A stretch of DNA of 64,000 bases, taken from assembly GCA_920105625.2 (NCBI GenBank), contig OV050030.1:319104368-319168367 (forward strand), read 5' to 3'. Source of the stretch: Clusia tigrina. Its lineage: Eukaryota > Arthropoda > Insecta > Diptera > Clusiidae. Made by a program: the position numbers and the translations under genes. Positions 31,713-42,396 of the stretch are shown here, one piece after another (the first letter of the stretch is position 1; each line of letters begins with the position of its first letter). The notes beneath the pieces are model-generated. The model did no database searches, was not told the DNA's origin, and saw nothing but the letters and a program-made list of their open reading frames with translations.

Positions 31713-33207
31713 ACGGTGCGTATTACACCTATCAAAGTTTGCAACATTCAAATGCCTGTGAATTTTACTGGAGCGTCATAAAACCTTTAAATTTTGTGAC
31801 AATGAAGTATTCGTGCCTCTTGTCAATATTCTACGCTTGAGTCAAAAATGAAACACTGATAAATCTTCAAATTGCCCTAATTTCTATACAGTGCGCCCTA
31901 TACCTATCAAAGTTTGCAACATTCAAATGTTTGTAGTTTTTTAGTGGAGCGTCATAACACCTTGAAATTTTGTGACAATAAAGTACTCGTGTCCCTTGTC
32001 AGTTTAAGCTATCGGTCATAGCTATGCTGCCCTTGACTCCAAAATGAAACACTGATGAATCTTCAAATGGCTCTCTCCTCTAAGCGCTGCATCCTACACC
32101 CATCAAAGTTTACAACATTCGAATGATTGAAACTTTTTACTGCAGCGCCAAAAAACCTTGAAATTTTCTGTCAATGAAGTACTCGTGCCTCTTGTCAATT
32201 TAAGCTATCAGTCATAGCTATTCTACAATTGAGTCCAAAATGAAACACTGATAAAACTTCAAATGGCCCAATATACCTATCAAAGTTTGCAACATTCAAA
32301 TGTTTGTAGTTTTTTACTGGAGCGTCATAAAATCCTTAAATAAAATGACAATAAAGTACTCGTGCTTCTTGTCAATTTAAGCTATCGGTCATAGCTATTC
32401 TACCCTTGAGTCCAAAATGAAACATTGATGAAAGTTCAAATGGCCCTATCTTCTATACGCTGCGTCCTATACCTATCAAAGTTTGGAACATACAAATAGT
32501 TGTAACTTTTTACTGGAGCGTCATAAAACCTCGAAATTTTTTGAAAATGATGTACTCGTGCCTCTTGTCAATTTAAGCAATCAGTCATAGCTATTCTACT
32601 CTTGAGTCCGAAATGAAACACTGATAATACTTCAAATGGCCCTAACGGTACTTACTACACCTATCAAAGTTTGCAACATTCAAATGATAGTAACTTTTTA
32701 CTGGAGCGCCATAAAACATTGAAATTTTCTGCAATCAAGTACTCGTGCTTCTTGTCAATTTAAGCTATCAGTCATAGCTATCTACAATTGAGTCCAAAAT
32801 GAAACACTGATAAAACTTCTAATCTCCCAAATTTCTGTACGGTGCGCCCTATACCTATCAAAGTTTGCAACATTCAAATGTATGTAGTTTTTTACTGAAG
32901 CGTCATAAAACCTTGAACTTTTGTGACAATAAAGTACTCGGGTGAATTTAAGTTATCAGTCGTAGCTATGCTACCCTTGAGACCAAAATGAAACACTGAT
33001 GAATCTTCAAATGGCCCTATCTTCATACGCTGCGTCCTATACCTATGAAAGTTTTCAACATACAAATGATTATAACTTTTTACTGGAGCGTCATAAAACC
33101 TCGAAATTTTGTGACAATAAAGTACTCTTGTCAATTTAAGTTATCAGTCATAGCTATGCTACCCTTGAGTCCAAATTGAAACACTGATAAAACTTCCAAT
33201 GGCCCTA
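31713..33207 (+). repeat. Satellite between the two LINE copies
   Basis: About 1.5 kb, seven to eight direct-orientation monomers. Its first part resembles the right flank of LINE copy 2 (TGCCTGTGAATTTTACTGGA variant), and its last part, from about 32944, resembles the left flank of copy 1 (shared variants AAATGATTATAAC and GTCGTAGC). An odd joint, GTACTCGGGTGAATTTAAG near 32934-32950, marks the probable duplication breakpoint. Confidence 0.9.
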
Positions 33208-33215
33208 GCTTATAT

Positions 33216-36053
33216 TTATTTATTTATATTTTTTATTTCTTCCTCTATATATTACAATCTATAACAATAATATTAAGTAATATTTTGAGCAGTTTTGGAT
33301 TTAATATGCTCTTTTTGCCAATGCCAAAAGAACTTCTTTTATTTATTTGTGTATAAAAATGTTCTCTATTTATCCATCATTTTATTTATGTATATAATTA
33401 ATTATTTATTTTGTTATTGTTATGTATTTATTTTTTTAAACCTTCCTGTAAGTTCTGCAGGGGTAATTCGCTTCAATCTTCTTGGAGTTGCACCCTCCGT
33501 GTCAGCTGCACTACGCAGTTCCAGTTTTTGATGGCGTCTCAGTCGGTGTATATGTTTGGTGCTGCATTTTGTGATTGTGTCCTTGATGGCTTCAATGTGT
33601 AGATCACTGTGTATAACTTCGTTCGGGATATACCATTCAGCATTTGTAATTGTTCTTAGTATTCTTGACTGCATTTGTTGTATTGAATTTAAGTTTGATA
33701 TGCTAGCTGTGTCGCATATCTCGATTCCATATTTCCAGATAGGCGCTATTGTTGTCTTGTATATTATTAGTTTGTTGTAGAGAGATAGTCTAGATGCTGG
33801 TCCAAGTAGCCTGCTTAACAGTCGGTACTTATTTTTTGCATCGTTTCGCTTGTTAATGATGTGCTGCTTCCAAGTCAATTTTTCGTCTATGGTTATTCCA
33901 AGATATTTTGCAGCAGAGTGAGTTTTTTTTTTTGCCCTTTATAGCAGCAAGGCTGTATTTTGTGGATTTTCTGTTTGTATATACAACTTGTACAGTTTTG
34001 TCTTTATTTATCTCTATTCCCCATAAGTCACACCATGCTACTACATTGTCCAATATATGTTGGATTGTATTTGTTGCCTCGTTTTTGGAATTGTGTGATA
34101 CCATTAGAACTGTGTCGTCTGCGAATGTTGCTATCATCGCATTGATTTTCGTTGGAACTTCTGCTGTGAATATTAAGTATACTAGAGGTCCTAATACGCT
34201 GCGTTGTGGTACTCCAGCTGTCATTGGTTGGATGTCTGTGCAATCCTCGTCATATTTTATGTAGAATTGTCGTTCACTTATATTGCTCTTTAAAATGTTA
34301 TAATAATTTTGTGGAAATATTCGCTTAAGTTTATATAGTCCTTTGTGCCACACCTTGTCGAATGCTTTTGCAATGTCCAAGTATACAGCTACGCAGTACT
34401 TTTTGTTGTCTATACTTTCAAGGATTTTGTTTACAACCCTGTTGACCTGTTGCACAGTTGAGTGTTGTCTTCTAAATCCAAACTGATGGCTGGGTATTAC
34501 ATTTTTTGTTGTTAAGATTGTCTCTAATATGTCCTGTAATATCCTTTCAAATACTTTCGATAGTATTGGCAATAGACTGATAGGTCGGTAAGAGGTTGTT
34601 TTGGTGGCATCTTTTCCTGGCTTTCTGATGGCTGTTATCTGTGCAACTTTCCATAAGCGAGAGAAATACTTAGTTTCTAGCATGCAGTTAAATATATTTC
34701 GGAAATATATTATACTCGTAGCTATATCAGGCATTTCTTTTAGCATTTTCCCGTTTATCAGATCATATCCTGGCGCCTTTTTGTCTTTTAATTTTTTAAT
34801 TTAGTTTTTGATTTCTGCCACTGACGTCTTTTTTGTTTTGGATTGCGGGATATTTATTACATTGTCAAGATGAGTGGTTTGATTGTCCATTTCGCTTGTA
34901 AATATTTCAAGGAAATGTTTGGCCAGTGTGTTGGCTTTGTTTTTACTTGTTTTCGCCCATGTACCAGTTTGTGTTTTGATGAGAGGTTTGTGTATTATTG
35001 CACCAGTGAGTTTTCTCGTAGCCTTCCAAAGAGAGTAATTTGATGATGTGGTCGTTCCCAAGTTCAGCATATGTTTTTCTAGTTCCTTTTCTCTGTTTTT
35101 CTGAAGTAAAATTTTTAATTCATTTGTTGCCTTGTTTAGGCTGCGTTTATCTTCCGGATTCCTAGTGATTTGCCATGTTTTCCGGAGCTTCCTTTTCCAT
35201 TTAATTTTTCCCTTCATGAACGCTTGTGCAGTGTCCGTATTTGCTAACGTTAACTTTGGTGTTGAAGCTGTGATTGCTTCGATGACCCTATTATTGAAGT
35301 ATGCGATTGCGGAATCGATTTAATTTTTTGTTTTTAATCGTATATCTATTTTTAGTTGTTTTTCCAGTGCGAGACGAAAATTATTCCAGTCAGTTTTATT
35401 GTTATAAATGCCTGAGAAAAGTCTTCTCTCTATTAATCCTAGTAATGTCATTAGGATTGGGGAGTGGTCTGCGGATAATTCTAAACATGATTTAATAGTC
35501 AGCTGTTTATGAAGAATATTTTTTGTGATGCAGAAGTCTATTAAATCTGGTTTTTTTTTTGTATCTGTTGGCCTATATGTTGGTTCACCAGTGCTAATGA
35601 ATCGTAATGGTCGATATCGTATAGCTTTAAGTAACTCGCGTCCTTTTGCGTTTATCAACCTTGATTCCCAAAAAACATGTTTAGCGTTATAGTCACCTCC
35701 GGCTAAATAGCGATACCCCAGTTTTTTTAAATAGTCTAGATATTGTTCTTTTGTGTTGTTATATTTTGGTGGACAATAGACAGCAGATACTACGATTTGT
35801 CCTTTCGAGCATTTTAGTGCTATTGTGGTTGCTTGAAGGTTTTATTTTTTATATGCGTCAAGTTCAATGTAATTCATATTTTTTTTTATAATGATCGCCG
35901 TTCCACCGTGAGATTTGTTGTCAGGATGATTTGTGTAATGGATATCAAAGTTAGGGAATCTAACATATGTTTTGTCTGTAGCATGTGTTTCCGAGATTAA
36001 CATCACATCTATTGAATTATTTATTAGGAAAGTCTTAAGTTCTAGTTCATGGC
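33216..36053 (-). mobile_element. Jockey-clade LINE, 5'-truncated, copy 2 (duplicate of copy 1)
   Basis: Nearly the same sequence as 28864-31704, with the same 5' truncation point and same 3' junction relative to the satellite monomer. Target duplication GCTTATAT is perfect here (33208-33215 and 36054-36061). Offset between copies is 4,352 bases at the left junction. Because both ends coincide, this is duplication of a LINE-bearing satellite segment, not a second insertion. Confidence 0.92.
33420..36053 (-). pseudogene. LINE ORF2 remnant, copy 2 (endonuclease, reverse transcriptase)
   Basis: Same domain order as copy 1. Endonuclease N-part near 35842-36053 (LISETHATDKTYVRFPNF is intact here), endonuclease C-part at 35320-35658 including LSADHSPI with the catalytic D-H pair, linker 34801-35217, reverse transcriptase 33853-34746 with FADDTVLM and a longer open stretch than in copy 1, and the C-terminal region 33420-33878. 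It shares with copy 1 the stops near 34797 and 35319 (equivalent to 30443 and 30965), so those lesions predate the duplication. Private differences include a three-base-type loss in LYKLKRIFP and changes around 34155. Confidence 0.88.
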
Positions 36054-36061
36054 GCTTATAT

Positions 36062-37463
36062 ACGGTGCGTATTACACCTATCAAAGTTTGCAACATTCAA
36101 ATGCCTGTGAATTTTACTGGAGCGTCATAAAACCTTTAAATTTTGTGACAATGAAGTATTCGCACCCCTTGTCAATTTAAGCTATCAGTCATAGCTATTC
36201 TACGCTTGAATCCAAAATGAAACACTGATGAATCTTCAAATGGCCCTATCTTCATACGTTGCGTCCTATACTTATGAAAGTTTGCAACATACAAATGATT
36301 GTAACTTTTTACTGTAGCGTGATAAAACCCTGAAATAATGTGACAATAAAGTACTCTTGTCAATTTAAGGTATCAGTCATAGCTATGCTAACCTTGAGTC
36401 TAAGTCCAAACACTGATAAAATTTCCAATGGCCCTAACTTATATACGGTGCGTATTACACCTATCAAAGTTTGCAACATTCAAATGCCTGTGAATTTTAC
36501 TGGAGCGTCATAAAACCTTTAAATTTTGTGACAATGAAGTATTCGTGCCTCATGTCAATTTAAGCTATCTGTCATAGCTATTCTACCCTTGAGTCCAAAA
36601 TGAAACACTGATAAAATTTCAAATGGCACTAATTTCTGCACGGTGCGCCCTATACCTATCAAAGTTTGCAACATTGAAATGTTTGTAGTTTTTAGTGGAG
36701 CGTCATAAAACCCTGAAATAATGTGACAATAAAGTACTCTTGTCAATTTAAGGTATCAGTCATAGCTATGCTAACCTTGAGTCCAAATTGAAACACTGAT
36801 AAAATTTCCAATGGCCCTATTTCCTATACGGTGCGTACTATACCTATCAAAGTGTGCAACATTCTAATGTTTGTAGTTTTTTACTGGAGCGTCATAAAAG
36901 CTCGAAATTTTTTGACAATAATGTACTCGTGCCTCTTGTCAATTTAAGCAATCAGTCATAGCTATTCTACCCTTGAGTCCGAAATGGAACACTGATAATA
37001 CTTCAAATGGCCCTAACGGTACTTACTACACTTATCAAAGTTTGCAACATTCAAATGCTAGTAACTTTTTACTGGAGCGCCATAAAGCATTGAAATTTTC
37101 CGCAATCAAGTACTCGTGCATCTTGTCAATTTAAGCTATCAGTCATAGCTATTCTATCCTTGAGTCCAAAATGAAACACTGATGAATCTTCAAATGGCCC
37201 TATATTCATGCGCTGGGTCCTATATCTATCAAAGTTTTCAACATACAAATAACTGTAACTTTTTACTGCAGCGCCATAAAACCTCGAAATTTTGTGAAAA
37301 TAAAGTACTCTTTTCAATTTAAGATATCGGTCATAGCTACAATTGAGTCCAAAATGAAACACTGATAAAACTTCTAATCTCCCAAATTTCTCTACGGTGC
37401 GCCCTATACCTATCAAAGTTAGCAAAATATTCAAATGTATGTAGTTTTTTACTGAAGCGTCAT
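36062..37463 (+). repeat. Satellite between LINE copy 2 and the LOA-like LINE
   Basis: About seven direct monomers. Two neighbouring monomers, starting near 36066 and 36455, are nearly the same (TGCCTGTGAATTTTACTGGA variant). The last monomer is cut at ACTGAAGCGTCAT (37451-37463), the target site of the next element. Confidence 0.92.
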
Positions 37464-37480
37464 GGTAGGTAGGTAGGTAA
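37464..37480 (-). repeat. TACC microsatellite tail of the LOA-like LINE
   Basis: GGTAGGTAGGTAGGTAA on the plus strand, that is (TACC)n at the 3' end of the element, in the place of the poly(A) tail of other LINEs. Confidence 0.85.
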
Positions 37481-37559
37481 AGCGGCCACCCGAAAAGGGC
37501 GCACTTAGGCCAACATTGACCATTTGTGATACCGCATGGGACAGCAGGTCCCATCCCTT

Positions 37560-40500
37560 TCAAAGGTCCAGCCATTTGGAGCTTTTAATGAAGCTGTTGA
37601 TGGAGCTAATCTTTTCCCAATATATATATATATTTCCCAAGGAGTCCAAAAAGTAGTCGCCTAGGAAAGTGCGCCTCCTTCTGGACAAAGCTGGACACGT
37701 GCACAACAGGTGGGCAGTATACTCTTCCTCCTCCTCGTCCATGCAACTCCTGCAGAAGTCATTAGAGGCGATCCCCAGCCTACACCCGTGTGTGCCTAGA
37801 GTCCAGTGGCCCGTTAAGACGCTAATCACGGGACCTATGCTGTGTCTATTTAGAGCCAGTAGGTCCTTAGAGCGCTTGACATTTATCTCTGGCCAGGTTT
37901 GTCTAGCTATTTTACATCCTGAAAGTTCAGACCAGCGCCTGCCCGCTGTTCCTGAGGATATTGTATTTACTAAGAGCTTACATGTGGCAATTGGAATACC
38001 GAATTGCGACCTATCTGGTTCCATCGGTATGGTAGTACCCTCACGGGCAAGTTCATCCGCCTTGCAGTTCCCTGGAATATCTCTGTGACCGGGAACCCAG
38101 CACAGATGCAGACGGGTCTGCTTAGCTATCTCGTCTAAAGATTTGCGGCAGCTCTTGACGACTTTTGAGGTGATAATAACCGAATCCAGGGAGCGCAAAG
38201 CAGCTTGGCTGTCGGACAGAATGCAAATATCAAGTCCAGATATCTTCTTCTTCCTTAGCCAAGACAGTGCTGCCTCTATAGCCGCGACCTCTGCCTGAAA
38301 AGCACTGCAGTGGTCGTGCATCCTAAAGGACATGTTAATATCCAAATCTTCTGAGAATGCACCAGCTCCCTCCCTACTCTGTAGTTTGGATCCATCTGTG
38401 TAGATGTGAACCCCTTCTACATGAGTGGGGATGCCATCCTTCCATTCGTCCCTGGAGGGAATGGAGATCTTGCACATACCATTGAAGGCGTACATTTGTG
38501 TGATGTAGTCGAAAGAGTCAGGAATACCCTCAAAATGTCTTAAAATGGACGCATGACCTATATTCCTGGCATCCCATTGATGCGTAGCTTTTAGTCTGAT
38601 AGCTGAGTTTGCAGCCATTTTTTCGCAAAAAAGCCTAACAGGCAGCAGATTGATCATAATATCCAATGCTGCCGTTGGAGTCGTTCTAATGGCACTACTT
38701 ATGAATACCTCTGCCGTTCTTTGTACCTTTGTTATCAGCCTATTGTATGTGGACTTACTTAGGGCTGTCCACCAAGCAAGCACCCCATAGAAAAGGACTG
38801 GTCGTACCACAACTGTATATATCCAATAGGCTACCTTAGGCTGTAACCCCCATTTTTTGCCTATGACTCTTTTGCAAGAGTACAGAGCTACCTGAGCCTT
38901 CCTAATGCGCTCGCTTATATTGGCCTTCCAATTCAGCTTCCTATCTAGGATCACGCCCAGATATTGAGCCTCCTCGACAAGGTCAATATCTACACCCATT
39001 AGTTTTGGAGCAATATATTGTTGAATTTTATAGTTCCTAGTGAAGAGTACCAGCTTAGTCTTGGTCGGATTAACCCCCAACCCACAGTCAGTAGTCCATT
39101 TAGAGAGAATGTTCAGCATGTTTTGCATCAAGTCCCTCAAAGTAGATATATATTTACCCGAGATACTAATAGCAATATCATCCGCATACGCAACCACCTT
39201 GCACCCTTCCCTCTCCAGTCGAACAAGCAGCTGATTTACCGCAAGATTCCAGAGTAGGGGTGAAAGAACTCCACCTTGAGGTGTGCCTCTGCACACGGAC
39301 TTCTTGGCCGACGCCGCCCCCAGCTGTGAATTGATTATCCTGCTACTAAGCATGTTTTCAATCCACCTGCTAATGGCGGGTTCCACCTCCAAGTCTCGCA
39401 TCGCACCGACTATTGCGTCTGATTTGATATTGTTAAAAGCTCCCTCAATGTCCATGAAAGCCACTAGGGAGAACTCCTTGTTGTGCAGGGAGCACTCAAT
39501 CCTAGAGACTAAGGAGTGTAAAGCGGTCTCCACCGATTTACCCTTAACGTAGGCATGCTGAGAGACTGACAGCTTCTGTCTGTCTATAGTGAGCCTCAGA
39601 TGAATATCTAACAACCTTTCCAAGATTTTTAGACAGAAGGAGGACAGACTAATGGGACTTAAGTCCCCTGGAGCTGTGTGCGAGCTTTTGCCGGCCTTGG
39701 GTATAAAAATTACCCTCACATGCTTCCATGAGTCTGGAATATACGCTAATTCAAGACAACTATTATAGATCTTTAAAAGCCACTCTATTATAAGATTCTC
39801 TGACTGCTGAATTTCAATTGGAGCTACACCATCTGGGCCAGATGCTTTAAATGGTTTGAAGCTATGGATAGCCCATTGCAATTTTGGCTTCTTGACTATG
39901 TCTGAGTTGACTTCAACTACATTCCCGCTGGGATTCGTTCTCCGCGGAATGGTACTCGAGCAACCAGGGAAGTGAGTCTCCAGAAGAAGCTCTAGAGTCT
40001 CATTACTATTAGAAGTCCAGGATCCATCCTCCCTCCTCAGGTAACCAGGTACCATTGGAGCAGTTGATAGGATCTTCCTCAACCTGGACGTCTCAGAGAT
40101 ATGTTCTACGTCACCGCAAAAGTTCCTCCACGATTCTCTCTGTGCTTTCCTAAGCTTACTTTTGAAGGCTCTGAGTGCTGCCTTATATAAAGCCCAGTCT
40201 GCACTATCTCTAGACTTCTTTGCGCTGTTGAAAAGTCTCCTACAGTTTTGTCTGAGTCCCCTAATTTCCTCCCCCCACCATGTGGGTTTTTGTTTCCCCC
40301 TGGGTCTACTGAGGGGGCAAGAGACCAATAGAGCCTTATTAAGAGCAACCGTTAGAACCTCCACAGACCTATCAATTTCGTCACACGTGCTTGTGCTTGT
40401 GGGGTTCTGAGGTAGTAGTCTAGCTACAGTCACCTTGTAGAGGTCCCAGTTTACTTTCCTGACATTTCTAAAAGCCTTAGGGCTAGGTAGACTATCTAGA

Positions 40501-41123
40501 AGATCAAACTGAATTAACCTACGATCCGAAAAGGAATGTTGCTCTAGAACTCTCCAATTTGAGATCCGATCAAAAATTGATTCGGAGGCAAGGGTTAAAT
40601 CTAGGACTTCTTGCCTATTAGCAGTAATAAAAGTGGGTTCTGACCCCTTATTGCATACAGAAAGGTTAGTACTTACAATATATTCATATATAGACTCACC
40701 TCGTTCATTGACATCCGTGCTTCCCCAGATATCATGGTGCGCATTGGCATCGCATCCAATAATAACAGCCACCCGTTGAGCCTTTGCATCCACAACAAGC
40801 TTCTGTAGGTTGGCTTCTGGAAGGATCTCATGGTCATGCGCCATATAGGCCGAGACCAACCAGTACCGTCCCTTGCCAGTTTCCAGGCAGACGGCCGTTA
40901 AATCCTTGTTGCTGTAATTGGGGAGAATAAATGAGCTAACATTATTCCTAATGAGGATACAACACCTAGGTCTTCCTTCAGTTACGGTATACAGCAAGCT
41001 ATAATTTTCAGTCCAGGGTTCCTGGATCAGGACAACGTCTACTCCGCCTTTTGCAAGACGGAGCTGAAGGCTGGCAGACGCCGCCTTCGAGTGATGGAGG
41101 TTAATCTGCACTATTCGTAGCAT
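37560..41123 (-). CDS. LOA/I-like ORF2 protein: endonuclease, reverse transcriptase, RNase H (1,187 aa)
   Basis: Drives target-primed reverse transcription. Residues 1-210 form an APE-type endonuclease: QINLHHSKAA (Asn8), LIQEPW (Glu35), GCDANAHHDIWGS (Asp125, Asn127), LDLTL (Asp175) and FSDRRLIQF, where Arg201 stands at the place of the normally invariant catalytic His of the S-D-H motif. Residues about 410-720 are reverse transcriptase with FKASGPDG, AFMDIEGAFN, GTPQGGVLSPLLWN and catalytic AYADD (Asp648, Asp649). The RPISL block reads SPISL. RNase H follows with IYTDGS, FQAEVAAIEAA, ILSDSQAA and WVPGHRDIPGN. The C-terminus has a Cys/His cluster (CRSCMDEEEEEYTAHLLCTC). The start ATG at 41121-41123 lies within the end of ORF1 (23-base overlap). 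Confidence 0.93.
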   Translation of the reverse strand: MLRIVQINLHHSKAASASLQLRLAKGGVDVVLIQEPWTENYSLLYTVTEGRPRCCILIRNNVSSFILPNYSNKDLTAVCLETGKGRYWLVSAYMAHDHEILPEANLQKLVVDAKAQRVAVIIGCDANAHHDIWGSTDVNERGESIYEYIVSTNLSVCNKGSEPTFITANRQEVLDLTLASESIFDRISNWRVLEQHSFSDRRLIQFDLLDSLPSPKAFRNVRKVNWDLYKVTVARLLPQNPTSTSTCDEIDRSVEVLTVALNKALLVSCPLSRPRGKQKPTWWGEEIRGLRQNCRRLFNSAKKSRDSADWALYKAALRAFKSKLRKAQRESWRNFCGDVEHISETSRLRKILSTAPMVPGYLRREDGSWTSNSNETLELLLETHFPGCSSTIPRRTNPSGNVVEVNSDIVKKPKLQWAIHSFKPFKASGPDGVAPIEIQQSENLIIEWLLKIYNSCLELAYIPDSWKHVRVIFIPKAGKSSHTAPGDLSPISLSSFCLKILERLLDIHLRLTIDRQKLSVSQHAYVKGKSVETALHSLVSRIECSLHNKEFSLVAFMDIEGAFNNIKSDAIVGAMRDLEVEPAISRWIENMLSSRIINSQLGAASAKKSVCRGTPQGGVLSPLLWNLAVNQLLVRLEREGCKVVAYADDIAISISGKYISTLRDLMQNMLNILSKWTTDCGLGVNPTKTKLVLFTRNYKIQQYIAPKLMGVDIDLVEEAQYLGVILDRKLNWKANISERIRKAQVALYSCKRVIGKKWGLQPKVAYWIYTVVVRPVLFYGVLAWWTALSKSTYNRLITKVQRTAEVFISSAIRTTPTAALDIMINLLPVRLFCEKMAANSAIRLKATHQWDARNIGHASILRHFEGIPDSFDYITQMYAFNGMCKISIPSRDEWKDGIPTHVEGVHIYTDGSKLQSREGAGAFSEDLDINMSFRMHDHCSAFQAEVAAIEAALSWLRKKKISGLDICILSDSQAALRSLDSVIITSKVVKSCRKSLDEIAKQTRLHLCWVPGHRDIPGNCKADELAREGTTIPMEPDRSQFGIPIATCKLLVNTISSGTAGRRWSELSGCKIARQTWPEINVKRSKDLLALNRHSIGPVISVLTGHWTLGTHGCRLGIASNDFCRSCMDEEEEEYTAHLLCTCPALSRRRRTFLGDYFLDSLGNIYIYWEKISSINSFIKSSKWLDL

Positions 41124-42396
41124 CTCTGCTACTTGTAGCGCTGGTCACTTCCACCACCGTGACATCAGCCTCAGACTCCGAGTCTGACTCCAGAAGGACT
41201 TCCTCCTCACTGAGTGTGGTTGTCCCTAGGAGACTCTCCAAACACCCCACAGTTGACATAGAGTCACTGCGTTTCGGGTGCATGGCTGAGTCCTCAGCAG
41301 CAGCAGGATCAGCAGTTACCCCTGAGGGATTCAATACCGCTTGATTCGTGTAAGACGGTTGCTCGTCCTTTTTGTAGACCTTAAGGCTTGTGGATGAGAA
41401 GCCATAGCCCACGACCCAATTGGATTTCGATAGAGTAGCCAGAGATTCGGCGTTCACCACAAGGGTTATTGACCGGTAATCCCCTCTTGGTTCCTCTACC
41501 TTAGTAACCTTCCAATTATTAGTCGGGAGCTGCTGGTTGCTCAACCTAAAAATCTCCAGGATAGCCTCAGGGTCAGACGGTTCGGCTGGGATCCACGCGC
41601 GCGCTCTAGGTCTACTAGGGATCAACTCCCTAGGTACGACTTCGAGCCTTGCGTCTGGCCATGCTTCCCCTATCCTGGAGATCGCGATCTTATAAAGGTC
41701 GACTGACCTTTGATCCGCGCAGGCAATCAGCTTCACGTGGCCTTGATGCCATCCGCTGTCGCGAAAAGAGGGAAAACCACCTGGGAATTCCTTCAAAAGC
41801 TGGAGGTAGAGCCTTGAAAGGCTTACTTCTACCTTTTTCCAGCACTCAGGAGCGATACTGCCATCCGGGTCATTACGATCTATGACCGCCATGACCTGGT
41901 GTCCTTTCAGCACTTCGCTGAAGGACTTCGTGGTGACAGTACCGCGCTTTAAAAACTTCTTTGGGTCCGGGTGGGTGGTCTCTTCTAGGGGCCGTTGACG
42001 TTTTGTAGCCTGTTGTGTTGGAGCTTGAGACTCCTTCACAACTTTCGTCGCCCACTCGAGGGAAGCCTTCTGATTCACCGTCCTCTCCTTCTCTGGGATC
42101 CGCGACAAGCGTTCCACCGTCCGGAGAGCACCCCTTTTTAGCTTGTAGTACCTTTTGGTTCCCTGGTTAGCAACACTATCGCAGAACTGGGCTTTGCTTG
42201 TGCCAAGCTCGTCGTCCTTAGCTACAATAGCCGCCGCAGAGTGTGCAGAGGATTTTGGATTCCCATCCGATATAGCGTTTAGAGACTGCACGTCAGTTTT
42301 TTTTATTTTTAAATTATACATCTGGTTCTTACGGCCACCCGATCGATTAATCAAGCTAAGGCAGCCAAAAATTTGAAAGGGGAATGGGTTGGTCAA
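41101..42396 (-). CDS. LOA/I-like ORF1 protein, RNA-binding/Gag-like, DUF4780-type (431 aa)
   Basis: Intact frame; ATG at 42396 is the most upstream start, though a later start such as Met26 cannot be excluded. The N-terminal third is basic and polar. Residues about 160-330 look like the DUF4780 domain found in ORF1 of many insect LINEs: VIDRNDPDGSIAPECWKKVE, then GWHQGHVKLIACADQRSVDL and VVPRELIPSRPRARAWIP. The C-terminal 100 residues are acidic and Ser-rich (LLESDSESEADVTVVEV). No CCHC knuckles were seen. It probably binds element RNA. It overlaps ORF2 by 23 bases in another register, suggesting termination-reinitiation. The domain name is from memory. Confidence 0.85.
   Translation of the reverse strand: MTNPFPFQIFGCLSLINRSGGRKNQMYNLKIKKTDVQSLNAISDGNPKSSAHSAAAIVAKDDELGTSKAQFCDSVANQGTKRYYKLKRGALRTVERLSRIPEKERTVNQKASLEWATKVVKESQAPTQQATKRQRPLEETTHPDPKKFLKRGTVTTKSFSEVLKGHQVMAVIDRNDPDGSIAPECWKKVEVSLSRLYLQLLKEFPGGFPSFRDSGWHQGHVKLIACADQRSVDLYKIAISRIGEAWPDARLEVVPRELIPSRPRARAWIPAEPSDPEAILEIFRLSNQQLPTNNWKVTKVEEPRGDYRSITLVVNAESLATLSKSNWVVGYGFSSTSLKVYKKDEQPSYTNQAVLNPSGVTADPAAAEDSAMHPKRSDSMSTVGCLESLLGTTTLSEEEVLLESDSESEADVTVVEVTSATSSRDATNSAD

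Noticed and set aside
28864..36053. Two independent insertions of the same LINE family
   Set aside because: Identical truncation point, identical target position, shared stops and shared flanking variants all indicate duplication.
41159..42376. Plus-strand and third-frame ORFs opposite LOA-like ORF1
   Set aside because: Shadows of a clearly coding frame in a G/C-richer element.
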